Assembly (NCBI RefSeq): GCF_001612885.1
Contig: NZ_BDBH01000002.1
Span: 558,016 to 622,015, forward strand
Direction of reading: 5' to 3'
Source: Nocardia harenae NBRC 108248
GTDB taxonomy: Bacteria; Actinomycetota; Actinomycetes; Mycobacteriales; Mycobacteriaceae
DNA: 64,000 nucleotides
A program made the translations under genes and the position numbers. The notes beneath the pieces were generated by a model, which saw only the letters and a list, made by a program, of their open reading frames with translations, did no database searches and was not told where the DNA came from. Positions 17,135 through 24,829 of the stretch are shown one piece after another. How positions within the stretch are numbered: the stretch's first letter is position 1; each line of letters starts with the position of its first letter.

Positions 17135-17985
17135 GCTCTGCTCTACCGGCCCTGGTGGCCACCGATCTGGACCGCACCATGATCTATTCGCGGGCGGCGA
17201 GCGGCGACGCCGAATCGCTGGTCTGCGTGGAACACCTGGACGGGGAGCCGATCTCGTACCTCACCGAGCGCGCCGGTGCGCGGCTCGGCGAGCTGGCCGG
17301 GGTGGCAGCGGTGCTGCCGACCACGACAAGGACCATCGAGCAGTACCGGAGGATCGCGCTGCCCGGCGGGCCGTTCCGGTACGCGGTGACGAGCAATGGC
17401 GGGAATGTGCTGGTCGACGGCGAGCCCGATAGCGCCTGGCGGGCGGCGGCCGGGCGGGCTGCGGCGGCCGGTGGAGCCGGGCTGGCCGAGGTGCGGGCCG
17501 AGTTGCTGCGGCGGATCGATGACTCGTGGGTGCTCAAGTTCCGGGAGGCGGACGAGCTCTTCTGCTACCTGGTGGTGAATGTGGCGGCCATGCCCCCGGG
17601 GTTTCTCGCGGAGTGGGACGGGTGGTGCCGGGCGCACGGGTGGGGGGCTTCGCAGCAGGGGCGGAAGATCTACGCCATGCCGCAGGCGGTGTGCAAGAGC
17701 GTTGCCGTCGCCGAGGTGCGGACGCGGCTGCTCGAGTCCGGGGAGCTGGCGCCCGAGGCGCCGTTGTTCGCCGCCGGTGACGGGGCGTTGGACGCGGAAC
17801 TGCTGGCTGCGGCGGATTTCGCTATTCGGCCGCGGCACGGGGAGCTGGAGGAATTGGGCTGGACCAGCCCGAATCTGGCGCTGACCGAGACGCGTGGGGC
17901 GGATGCGGGGGCCGAAATCGTGGAGTGGTTCCACACCGGCGTCCGTGCGTCCGCCGCCACAGCGGCGAAAGAACTCGCGGGGTAG
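17131..17985 (+). CDS. HAD-superfamily phosphatase of the Ter biosynthetic operon
   Basis: A 284-residue HAD hydrolase with all four motifs. Motif I is ATDLDRTMIYS (residues 8-18, DxDxT); motif II is the Thr run in LPTTTRTIEQYRR; motif III is a Lys in CKSVAVAEV; motif IV is FAAGDGALDAELL (GDGxxD). A cap domain lies between (SWVLKFREADELFCYLV). It likely removes a phosphate from an intermediate made by the upstream PRTase. It starts with GTG overlapping the previous stop as GTGA. It ends the operon; its stop lies inside a terminator hairpin. Confidence 0.88.
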   Translation: MSSALPALVATDLDRTMIYSRAASGDAESLVCVEHLDGEPISYLTERAGARLGELAGVAAVLPTTTRTIEQYRRIALPGGPFRYAVTSNGGNVLVDGEPDSAWRAAAGRAAAAGGAGLAEVRAELLRRIDDSWVLKFREADELFCYLVVNVAAMPPGFLAEWDGWCRAHGWGASQQGRKIYAMPQAVCKSVAVAEVRTRLLESGELAPEAPLFAAGDGALDAELLAAADFAIRPRHGELEELGWTSPNLALTETRGADAGAEIVEWFHTGVRASAATAAKELAG

Positions 17986-18004
17986 GCCTGTCGGCCTACC
18001 CCGC
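17977..18004 (+). terminator. Terminator hairpin of the Ter biosynthetic operon
   Basis: A perfect 12-bp stem (17977-17988 with 17993-18004) and TGTC loop, overlapping the TAG stop of the HAD gene. Confidence 0.85.
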
Positions 18005-18109
18005 ACCCCACCCGAGACCGCCGGTCGGCGAGCTCGCGGCGCATGCCTCGGCGAAGGCGCGCGGCCGCGGACCCCACCCGGCCTCGGCCGGGGCGCCGCA
18101 AGCGCGGAC

Positions 18110-19159
18110 TCAGGGCTGGGAGTCGAGGCCCTTCGCCAGGACCGGCCAGGAGGCCTTGAGGTCGTCCTGCCAGTAACCCCAGGAGTGGGTGCCGCTGTCG
18201 CGGTAGACGAAGGTGGCGGGGATACCGAGCTCCTGCAGGCGATTGTCCAGGTTGTGGGTGGACCAGTTCACGCCCGCCTCGATGACCGCGCCGATGGCGA
18301 CGGTCTGCGGGGTATCGGCCGGTTTCTCCAGCCGGAACTTCCCGCCCGGCTCGTCGTAGACGCCGGGAATCCCACTGCCGGTGGAGACGAAGAGATCGGT
18401 GCCGCGCAGCTTCTCGGCATTGACGATGGGGTCGTTTTCCCGCCACAGCGGGTCGTCCGCCGGGCCCCACATGTTCTCGGCGTCGCCGCCGCCCCAGGTC
18501 TCCACGGTCACCTTCACCATGTTCTGGCCGATGGGGTCGCTGGTCTGGGCCAGCCCGCTGTAGACCGCCGCGCTGCGGTACAGCCCGGGCTTGGCGATGG
18601 CCAGATTCAGCACCGACACCCCGGACATGGAGAGCCCGGCGATGGCGTTCACCCTGTTGGTGCCGAGCACCTCGTCGATCAGCGGCGGCAGCTCCTCGCT
18701 GATGTAGGTCTTCCACTTGTTCACGCCGAGGACCGGGTCGGCCGACTTCCAGTCGGTGTAGAAGGTCCAGGCGCCGCCGATGATCTGCACCACGTTGACG
18801 TTCTTGTCGCCGAGGAACTCCAGCGCGTCGGTCATCCGCTGCCAGGAGGCCGAGTCGACGCCGCCGCCCGCGCCGTTGAGCAGGTAGAGCGAGGGCCGCG
18901 GCGCCGACGTGTCGGCGGGGCGGAGCACGTCGACCACCAGGGTCCGGTTCATGGCGGCGGAGTGGATGTGCAGCCGGACATTGCGCGCGTCCAGCGCCTC
19001 CACCTTCTCCACGGAGGAGCCGCCCGGCGCGACCGCCTTGGCGGTCACGACGTTCGGGGCCGGTGCCGGCTCGGCGAGCGCCGGGCTCACCGACCCGAGC
19101 AGGCCGGCGGCGAGTGCCGCCGCGACCATGGTTCGCCTACCGGCGCGGCGGATCGACAT
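18110..19159 (-). CDS. Secreted alpha/beta-hydrolase esterase, antigen 85/mycolyltransferase-like
   Basis: A 349-residue exported protein. The N-terminal signal peptide (RRAGRRTMVAAALAAGLLGS, cleavage after about ALA-29) precedes an alpha/beta-hydrolase fold of the esterase D/antigen 85 family. The nucleophile elbow is AGLSMSG (Ser177); a distal SGTHSWGYWQDDL supplies the probable catalytic His near residue 332. Family members transfer mycolates between trehalose esters and arabinogalactan in the cell wall. Assignment to true mycolyltransferase rather than general esterase is inference. It is transcribed in the same direction as the three AIM24 genes, about 90 bp downstream of them. Confidence 0.87.
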   Translation of the reverse strand: MSIRRAGRRTMVAAALAAGLLGSVSPALAEPAPAPNVVTAKAVAPGGSSVEKVEALDARNVRLHIHSAAMNRTLVVDVLRPADTSAPRPSLYLLNGAGGGVDSASWQRMTDALEFLGDKNVNVVQIIGGAWTFYTDWKSADPVLGVNKWKTYISEELPPLIDEVLGTNRVNAIAGLSMSGVSVLNLAIAKPGLYRSAAVYSGLAQTSDPIGQNMVKVTVETWGGGDAENMWGPADDPLWRENDPIVNAEKLRGTDLFVSTGSGIPGVYDEPGGKFRLEKPADTPQTVAIGAVIEAGVNWSTHNLDNRLQELGIPATFVYRDSGTHSWGYWQDDLKASWPVLAKGLDSQP

Positions 19160-19251
19160 CCTCGTCCTTCGTTCGTCCTGCTACCGCGAGATCCGCGGCC
19201 CGCCGAACCGATCGGCGGAGCGCGCCCGAATATACCGGCGCGCCGATCTTT

Positions 19252-20016
19252 TCAGTACTGCTGTTGCTGACCCGCCAATTGCTGGGCGATCACGCCCTGC
19301 AACCGCTGCAGCCCGCCGACCGTCATCCCGCTCTGCAACTGCCCCTCGATGGTGCGGACCACCTGGGAATCGCTGAGCACCTTCTCGCTCGACTGGATGA
19401 GCACGGTGCCCGCGCCGGTGAAGTCGAACTGCCGCTCCTCGCCGGAGCTGACGCCGAACCGCGCCGCCCCCGCCGCCAGGAAGTCGGTGATCCAGCGCTG
19501 GTCGTAGTGGTGGCTCGGGGACGGGCAGTCCGCCCAGCCGACCAGGGACTCCGGATCCACCCGCAGCGGCGGCTCGGCGAACATCACCGGGCCGTTCGAC
19601 GAGGCGAGGAATTTGCCGGTGCCGATCAGGGTGAGGAAGCCGGGCACGATGGACTGGTTCAGCGAGAGCCCCGGCTCGAAGGCGAGCAGGTTGGCGGCGC
19701 GGATCGTGAGGTTGCCGTCGTCCAGATCGTAGGAGTTGATGTCGTAGCCGCGGTCGCCGATGATCAGCTTGCCGTGCCCCTCGGCCACCACGTAGTCGCC
19801 GGTGAAGAGCGGCGCGGAGAACTGGGTGGAGACCATGTGCAGCAGCCCGCCGTGCAGGCCGTGCGTGAGCACCTGGAAGTTCATCTGTCCGTAGTAGGCG
19901 ATCATCGCGCCCTTGCGCATGAACCAGGGTTTGTTCAGGTCGATGGAGTACGCGTAGCTGTTTCCCGGGATGTTGTCGCTCTCACCGAGATTCATGGGGT
20001 TCAGGATCTGGCTCAT
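19252..20016 (-). CDS. AIM24 family protein (third of three)
   Basis: A 254-residue beta-rich AIM24-domain protein: KPWFMRKGAMIAYYGQMNF (about residues 29-47), FTGDYVVAEGHGKLIIGDRG, NGPVMFAEPPLRVDPESLVGW. The C-terminus is Gln-rich (GQQQQY). The domain is a double-stranded beta-helix-like fold with no known catalysis. In yeast Aim24 supports mitochondrial membrane organisation, and in bacteria the family often sits with Ter genes. It lies 3 bp after the previous AIM24 gene, so the three form one operon. Confidence 0.88.
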   Translation of the reverse strand: MSQILNPMNLGESDNIPGNSYAYSIDLNKPWFMRKGAMIAYYGQMNFQVLTHGLHGGLLHMVSTQFSAPLFTGDYVVAEGHGKLIIGDRGYDINSYDLDDGNLTIRAANLLAFEPGLSLNQSIVPGFLTLIGTGKFLASSNGPVMFAEPPLRVDPESLVGWADCPSPSHHYDQRWITDFLAAGAARFGVSSGEERQFDFTGAGTVLIQSSEKVLSDSQVVRTIEGQLQSGMTVGGLQRLQGVIAQQLAGQQQQY

Positions 20017-20019
20017 GGC

Positions 20020-20730
20020 TCACAACTTCTCTTCGGAGGCCTGCACGTAGACGATGCCCTGGCCGACGCAGTGCAGCTGCATCGCCTCGCCGGCGCCGCG
20101 GCCGACCGCGTCCCGCCAGCTCATCGCCGTTTTCAGCTCGGTCTGCACATTGCCGTACGCGGCCACGAAGGCCTGCGGATCGACCACGATCGGATTCGGC
20201 CCGCCCACCTGCAGCTCCAGGAACCCGCCGTGCGCCAGCAGTACCGCCGAGCCCTGCCCGCTGAGCTGGGTGGTGAACATGCCCTGCCCGGTGAGGGCGC
20301 CGGAGGCGGCGCCGCGCAGCGCGCCCATGATGCCGCCGCCGCCACCGCCACCACCGCCCGAACTCGCCACCGAGACGATCGAGCTCTGCAGCTGCGCGGA
20401 GTTGGCGAGCAGCCTGGACGCCTCCACCCGGAGCACCGCGCCCGGCTGCATCTGCACCACGTGGATCTCCAGCCCGGCCAGGCCGTAGTGCACCTCGCCG
20501 TTGCCCTGGGCCAGCATGGTGCTCTCGTGCTCGCCCGCCATCATCCGGCCCGCCATGCGGAGCATGCCGCCGCCCATGCCGCCCATCCCGCCGCCGCCCG
20601 TCCCGGCGATCTGGTGCGGGGAGAACGAGACGTCGCCGGTGTAGAAGAGCATGGCGCCCTTGCGCGCGACCACGCCGCCCGCCATCCCGACGTTGACCTT
20701 GACGACCTTGCCGTTGACCTTCTCGAACAT
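20020..20730 (-). CDS. AIM24 family protein with Gly/Met-rich loop (second of three)
   Basis: A 236-residue AIM24-domain protein starting MFEKVNGKVVKVNVGMAGGV. It differs from its neighbours in a Gly/Met-rich insertion at about residues 44-65 (GTGGGGMGGMGGGMLRMAGR) and a poly-Gly run at about 125-134 (SSGGGGGGGGGIMGALRG). Conserved parts are VARKGAMLFYTGDVSFSP, GQGMFTTQLSGQGSAVLLAHG and IVVDPQAFVAAYGNVQTEL. The glycine loops are likely flexible surface or membrane-contact segments (inference). It is separated by 11 bp and 3 bp from the flanking AIM24 genes. Confidence 0.88.
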   Translation of the reverse strand: MFEKVNGKVVKVNVGMAGGVVARKGAMLFYTGDVSFSPHQIAGTGGGGMGGMGGGMLRMAGRMMAGEHESTMLAQGNGEVHYGLAGLEIHVVQMQPGAVLRVEASRLLANSAQLQSSIVSVASSGGGGGGGGGIMGALRGAASGALTGQGMFTTQLSGQGSAVLLAHGGFLELQVGGPNPIVVDPQAFVAAYGNVQTELKTAMSWRDAVGRGAGEAMQLHCVGQGIVYVQASEEKL

Positions 20731-20741
20731 GGAAGCGCCCC

Positions 20742-21365
20742 TTACCGTTCCGCGGGCTGGATCAGTACGACGCCCTGCCCGTCCCAGCGCAGCGAGAACG
20801 CCTCGCCCGCGTCCTGCCCCATGACCGTGCGCCAGGAGACGTCGGTGACGAAGGACTGGTTGAGATTGCCCTGGGCCGCGACGAAGGCATCCGGATCGAC
20901 GATCAGCGGGTACTGCGGGCTGACCTCGAGGTGGATCAGCGGGCCGCCCGCGGAGAGCAGCGCGACCTGCCCCTGGCCGGTGACCGTCGTGGTGAAGAGC
21001 CCCTGCCCGGTGGAGGCGCCGCGCACGCCGGCGAAGCGGATGTCGGTGCGCAGGTTGCCCGCGAAGGCGAGCAGCTGCTGCGACTCCACCTGCAGCGTCT
21101 CGTTGTTCAGGTTCACCACGGTGACGTTCTGCCCGTTCACCGCGAAGAAGACGCGGCCGTTGCCGCCGCACTCCATGAGCGAGAGCTTCTCGCCGGTGGC
21201 GCGGCGCTTGAGCCCCGCGAGCACGCCGTCGCCGCCGCCGAAGCCGGCGGACTTGAACTGCACGTTTCCTTCGTAGGCGATCATCGAGCCGGAGATCGCG
21301 CGGACACTGGTGCCGGCGAGGTGGGCCTCGATCACCTTCTTCGACTGCTCGAACAGCTGTGCCAT
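20742..21365 (-). CDS. AIM24 family protein (first of three)
   Basis: A 207-residue AIM24-domain protein: MAQLFEQSKKVIEAHLAGTS, GSMIAYEGNVQFKSAGFGGG, GRVFFAVNGQNVTVVNLNNE, GQGLFTTTVTGQGQVALLS, PLIVDPDAFVAAQGNLNQSF. No signal peptide. The VDPxAFVAAxGN segment is shared with the second paralogue, so the set arose by tandem duplication. It is divergent from the TerD-TerD gene; the 219-bp space 21366-21584 should contain both promoters and shows no other gene. Confidence 0.9.
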   Translation of the reverse strand: MAQLFEQSKKVIEAHLAGTSVRAISGSMIAYEGNVQFKSAGFGGGDGVLAGLKRRATGEKLSLMECGGNGRVFFAVNGQNVTVVNLNNETLQVESQQLLAFAGNLRTDIRFAGVRGASTGQGLFTTTVTGQGQVALLSAGGPLIHLEVSPQYPLIVDPDAFVAAQGNLNQSFVTDVSWRTVMGQDAGEAFSLRWDGQGVVLIQPAER

Positions 21366-21584
21366 AGGAAATCGCCTGTGGTCTCGGGGGAACGGCGGAG
21401 GGTTCGCGGTGTTCCGTGCGAGCGACACACTAACCGATCCGGCTGTGGCCTGCGGTCTTCGCGAACCACGGTTGTGCACAGGTTCCGATTTGTCCCCAAA
21501 TGTCTCCGGGGTGTTCACGCTGCCGCGCCGACCGGCGATTCTCGTAGAGTGGCTTCGAACGCACCGACAAGCGAAGGGTCTAAC

Positions 21585-23012
21585 TTGTCCGCATCACTCG
21601 CCAAAGGCCAGAACGGCCCACTGGCAGTCAACGACGTCGTGGTCTCCATCCAGCTCACGGCTCCCGCGGATCTCTCCGCGCTGCTCGTCACCGAACAGGG
21701 GAAGGTCCGCTCCGACGCGGACTTCGTCTTCTTCAACCAGCCGAGCGGTCCCGGCGTGAACCTGGTGCCGGCGGCCGGGGGGCCCGCCGCGCTCGCGGTC
21801 TCGCTGGCCCAGGTGCCGCCGGATATCGCGCAGATCCGCGCGGTGATCACGCTGGAGGACGCGTCCAGCAACTTCGGCCGGTTCCCCGCGCCCACCGCGA
21901 TCGTCTCCGACGCATCGGGGAACCAGCTCTTCGAGTACCGGATCGATGGCCTGGCCAGCGAGTCCATCGTGATCGCGCTGGAGCTGTACCGGCGCCAGGG
22001 CGCCTGGAAGGTACGCGCGGTCGGGCAGGGCTACGCGGGCGGCTTCGCCGCGCTGGTCACCGATCACGGCGTGAGCGTTGACGATTCGCCCGCCCCGCAG
22101 ACGCAGAGCGCGCCGCCGCCCCCGCCGCCGGCCCCGACCCAGGTCGCGCAGCCGACGCAGGGCTACCCGCCGCCGCAGCAGCAGTACGCGCCGACCCAGG
22201 GTTACCCGCCGCCGCAGCAGCCCGCGCAGGGCGGCTACCCGCCCCCGCCGCAGGGCGGGCAGCAGGGGTACCCGCCGCCGCCCCCGCAGGGTGGCTACCC
22301 GCAGCAGCAGGGCGGGTACCCGCCGCCGCAGCAGGGTGGGTACCCGCAGCAGGGCGGTCAGCCGCAGCAGGGGTACCCGCCCGCCGCGCCGCCGCAGCAG
22401 CCGCCCGCCGAGGTGAGCCTGAGCAAGGATCGGCCGGTCAGCCTGGAGAAGGGCCAGCGGGTCACGCTGCGCAAAGAGGGCGGCGCCCAGCTGACCTTCG
22501 TCAAGATGGGGCTCGGCTGGGATCCGGTGCGCACCCGCGGCATGTTCGGCAGCCGCACCGTCGATATCGACCTGGATGCCTCGGTCACCATGTTCGCCGA
22601 CAACAACCTGGTCGACGTGGCCTACTACGGCCAGCTCAGCTCCAAGGACGGCTCGGTCCGGCACCAGGGCGACAACCTGACCGGCGAGGGTGACGGCGAC
22701 GACGAGGTGATCCTGGTGGATCTCACCCGGGTGCCCGCGCACGTCACCACGCTGCTCTTCATCGTCACCTCCTACAAGGGGCACTCCTTCGAGCAGGTGC
22801 AGAACGCCTTCTGCCGCTTGGTCGACGGCAGCAACAATGCCGAGCTGGCGCGCTTCACCCTGGCAGGCGGCATGCCGTTCACCGCCATGGCGATGGCCAA
22901 GATCTACCGCGCGGGCGGCGACTGGAAGTTCGTCGCGCTCGGCGAGGGATTCCAGGCCAAGCACCCGGGCGAGGCGGTCCCGCAGCTGGGCCGGTTCCTG
23001 GTGAGCAGCTGA
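21585..23012 (+). CDS. Double TerD protein with Pro/Gln/Gly/Tyr-rich linker
   Basis: A 475-residue protein with two TerD domains. Domain 1 is about residues 1-165 (SASLAKGQNGPL, FVFFNQPSGPGVNLVP, VRAVGQGYAGGFAALV). The linker at about 166-285 is built of repeats such as QGGYPPPQ and QQGYPPP. Domain 2 is about 285-475 (SLSKDRPVSLEKGQRVTL, MGLGWDPVRTRGMFG, IDLDASVTMF, HQGDNLTGEGDGDDE with the acidic Ca-binding stretch). The likely start is TTG at 21585, about 8 nt after AAGGG, giving the usual family N-terminus; a GTG at 21549 is also possible. The low-complexity linker suggests a tether or condensate-like surface (inference). The next TerD gene follows after 14 bp. Confidence 0.88.
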   Translation: MSASLAKGQNGPLAVNDVVVSIQLTAPADLSALLVTEQGKVRSDADFVFFNQPSGPGVNLVPAAGGPAALAVSLAQVPPDIAQIRAVITLEDASSNFGRFPAPTAIVSDASGNQLFEYRIDGLASESIVIALELYRRQGAWKVRAVGQGYAGGFAALVTDHGVSVDDSPAPQTQSAPPPPPPAPTQVAQPTQGYPPPQQQYAPTQGYPPPQQPAQGGYPPPPQGGQQGYPPPPPQGGYPQQQGGYPPPQQGGYPQQGGQPQQGYPPAAPPQQPPAEVSLSKDRPVSLEKGQRVTLRKEGGAQLTFVKMGLGWDPVRTRGMFGSRTVDIDLDASVTMFADNNLVDVAYYGQLSSKDGSVRHQGDNLTGEGDGDDEVILVDLTRVPAHVTTLLFIVTSYKGHSFEQVQNAFCRLVDGSNNAELARFTLAGGMPFTAMAMAKIYRAGGDWKFVALGEGFQAKHPGEAVPQLGRFLVSS

Positions 23013-23026
23013 GCGGAGCGGATGTC

Positions 23027-24640
23027 GTGATCCAGTTGCAGGCCGGGCAGAACACCCCGCTCACCGGCGGGGCCGTGCGATTCGAGGCGTCCGCCGGTGC
23101 GGCGCTGCGCTTCGCGGCCCTGGTGGTGGCGGACAACCTGCGGGTCACCGGCCCGGAGGATCACGTCTCCGCCGAGCGGCCGGGCGCGCCGGGGGTGGCG
23201 CTCGCCGGGAGCGCCGTCGTCGTCGACCCGGCCGCCGTGCGGGCCGATGCGCAGGCGGTGCTGCTCGTCGTCGCGGCGGACCCGGCGGCGCCGGTGCCGC
23301 CCGGTGGGCTCGGCTCCGTCGAGGCCGTGCTCACCGGGGTGGACGGGGGCGGGATCGCCCGGTTCACCTTCACCCCGTCGGCCGGAGAAACGGCGCTCAT
23401 CTGCTTCGAGGTGTACCGGAGGGGGAGCGGCTGGAAGTTGCGCGCGGTCGGGCAGGGGTACGCCGGTGGGATGGGTGCGCTGCTCCCCGCGCACGGGATA
23501 GCGGCCCCCGCACCCGGCGTCGGCGGCGCCTCCGGATTCGGTGACGCGCCGGGCATCGGTGGTGCCTTCGGGGGCGGCGGCGCGTCCGCCTTCCTCGCCC
23601 CGGGCGCTCGGCCCGGCGCCGCTCCCGCGGCGGGAGCACCGCTCGAGGTCGCGCACGGCCTCGAACGCATCTGGATGATCTTCGAGGACGCGGCGCGCTC
23701 CGCGGCGGCGCTCATCGCCGCCCGCGACTACGCCGACAAGCGGCTGGATCAGGAACTCTCCGCCGCCGTCTCCGACCCGGCTACCCGCAACACCCCGGCC
23801 GCCGACCAGGCGAGGCAGCTCGCCCAGCAGCGCTACGACGAGCTGATCGGCATCGCCGAGGGCAACCACCGCAGGGACAGCGAACAGCTGCTCCGCGAAC
23901 TCGCCGAGGCGGACCGGCAGCTGCCACCCGCACTCGCCTCCTGGGACGCCCCCGCCTGGGACCGCCCGCCCGCTGCCGCGGACGGCATCCGGCTCGGCGA
24001 GCTGTACGCGATCGAGCGCGGCTCGCTGCGGATCCCGTACTGCGTGCCGGTGCCGCTCAACCGCCCGCTCTGGATCGACACCGAATCCAGCGCCGCCGTG
24101 GCCCCCGTGGTCGGGGCGCTGCTCGCGCGGCTCATCTCCGCGGTCCCCGACCGGCGCACGGTGGTCGACCTCATCGACCTCACCCAGGGATTCCGCAGCC
24201 TCACCCCGCTGCTCGCCCCCGTGCTGGCCGGGGCGCCGATCACCGACCACACCGACATCTCGGCCCGGCTGCAAGCCCTGGTCGAGGCTGTCGAGCTCGC
24301 CGAGCTGGCCGCGAGTGGCGGGGCGGGGGTGCCGCCGGGGGAGCACCGGATCCTGGTGGCCGCCGATTTCCCGCACGGGTACCAGGGGATCGACGTGCAG
24401 CGGCTCGCCACCCTGGTGCTGCGCGGCGGGCTGATCGGGCTCTCGGTCGTCGTCGTCGGCACCAATGAATCCGGCTCGACGGAGAGCGCCCTCGCCGCCC
24501 TCTCCCAGTCCTGTCGCCACCTGCCGACCATCGCCGGTACGCCGCTGTTCGACCCGTGGACGGGATCGGCTTGGGAGCTGGCGCTCGATCTCCTTCCCCA
24601 GGAGCCGGGAAGGCAGGCGAGGTTCCTGCGGAGTGTTTGA
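23027..24640 (+). CDS. TerD-domain protein with long C-terminal region of unknown function
   Basis: A 537-residue protein. Residues 1-160 are a TerD-like domain (QLQAGQNTPLTGGAVRFE, CFEVYRRGSGWKLRAVGQGY). A Gly/Ala/Pro linker (about 161-205) follows. A helical segment (about 206-310, HGLERIWMIFEDAARSA) precedes an alpha/beta part (about 320-537) with VPVPLNRPLWIDTES, VVDLIDLTQGFRSLTP, HRILVAADFPHGYQ and GLIGLSVVVVGTN. The last part resembles regions of FtsK-like ATPases that are fused to TerD elsewhere, but I see no intact Walker A, so it may be an inactive relative. Probably co-transcribed with the double TerD gene. Its stop lies in a tandem repeat. Confidence 0.75.
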   Translation: MIQLQAGQNTPLTGGAVRFEASAGAALRFAALVVADNLRVTGPEDHVSAERPGAPGVALAGSAVVVDPAAVRADAQAVLLVVAADPAAPVPPGGLGSVEAVLTGVDGGGIARFTFTPSAGETALICFEVYRRGSGWKLRAVGQGYAGGMGALLPAHGIAAPAPGVGGASGFGDAPGIGGAFGGGGASAFLAPGARPGAAPAAGAPLEVAHGLERIWMIFEDAARSAAALIAARDYADKRLDQELSAAVSDPATRNTPAADQARQLAQQRYDELIGIAEGNHRRDSEQLLRELAEADRQLPPALASWDAPAWDRPPAAADGIRLGELYAIERGSLRIPYCVPVPLNRPLWIDTESSAAVAPVVGALLARLISAVPDRRTVVDLIDLTQGFRSLTPLLAPVLAGAPITDHTDISARLQALVEAVELAELAASGGAGVPPGEHRILVAADFPHGYQGIDVQRLATLVLRGGLIGLSVVVVGTNESGSTESALAALSQSCRHLPTIAGTPLFDPWTGSAWELALDLLPQEPGRQARFLRSV

Positions 24641-24687
24641 TTTGCCCGGGGGTGTTTGATTGGCCCGGCTGTGTTTGATTTGCCCGG
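24634..24687 (+). repeat. Three tandem 16-bp repeats with 19-bp period
   Basis: TGTTTGATTTGCCCGG occurs at 24634-24649, with one mismatch at 24653-24668 and exactly at 24672-24687. The first copy contains the TGA stop of the TerD gene; the third is part of the 152-bp element. Confidence 0.9.
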
Positions 24688-24819
24688 CTTCGCCGGGTGG
24701 GTTCGCGGCCCCGGGGGGTCTCGCCGTTCAGCACTCGAGACTCGCGCCTGCGGCGCATGCGCTTTCGAGTGCTGAACGGCGAGACGGGCCGCGAACGGGG
24801 CTCGTAGGACTCGCCCCCG
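24668..24819 (+). repeat. 152-bp palindrome-bearing element, copy A
   Basis: It matches the reverse complement of 33841-33992 over 152 bp with 6 mismatches by eye. It contains a perfect 21-bp inverted repeat (24718-24738 with 24765-24785) around a 26-nt asymmetric centre. It lies between convergent genes (TerD protein and GT87), so it may act as a two-way terminator or be a small mobile or REP-like sequence. Confidence 0.92.
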
Positions 24820-24829
24820 GGTGGGGGGC

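Noticed and set aside
22130..22420. Possible CRISPR-like or non-coding tandem repeat
   Set aside because: The repeats are in frame and encode the Pro/Gln/Gly/Tyr linker of the double TerD protein; there are no unique spacers.
9607..24640. Dedicated tellurite-resistance operon
   Set aside because: TerD-family names reflect history. No terA/B/C/E/F/Z set is present, and the enzymes point to a broader stress metabolite pathway, so tellurite resistance was not claimed.
24240..24758. Minus-strand frame of 172 codons crossing the 152-bp element
   Set aside because: It is antisense to the TerD gene and composed of Arg/Ser/Pro. The part shared with the other copy comes from the repeat, not from a conserved protein.
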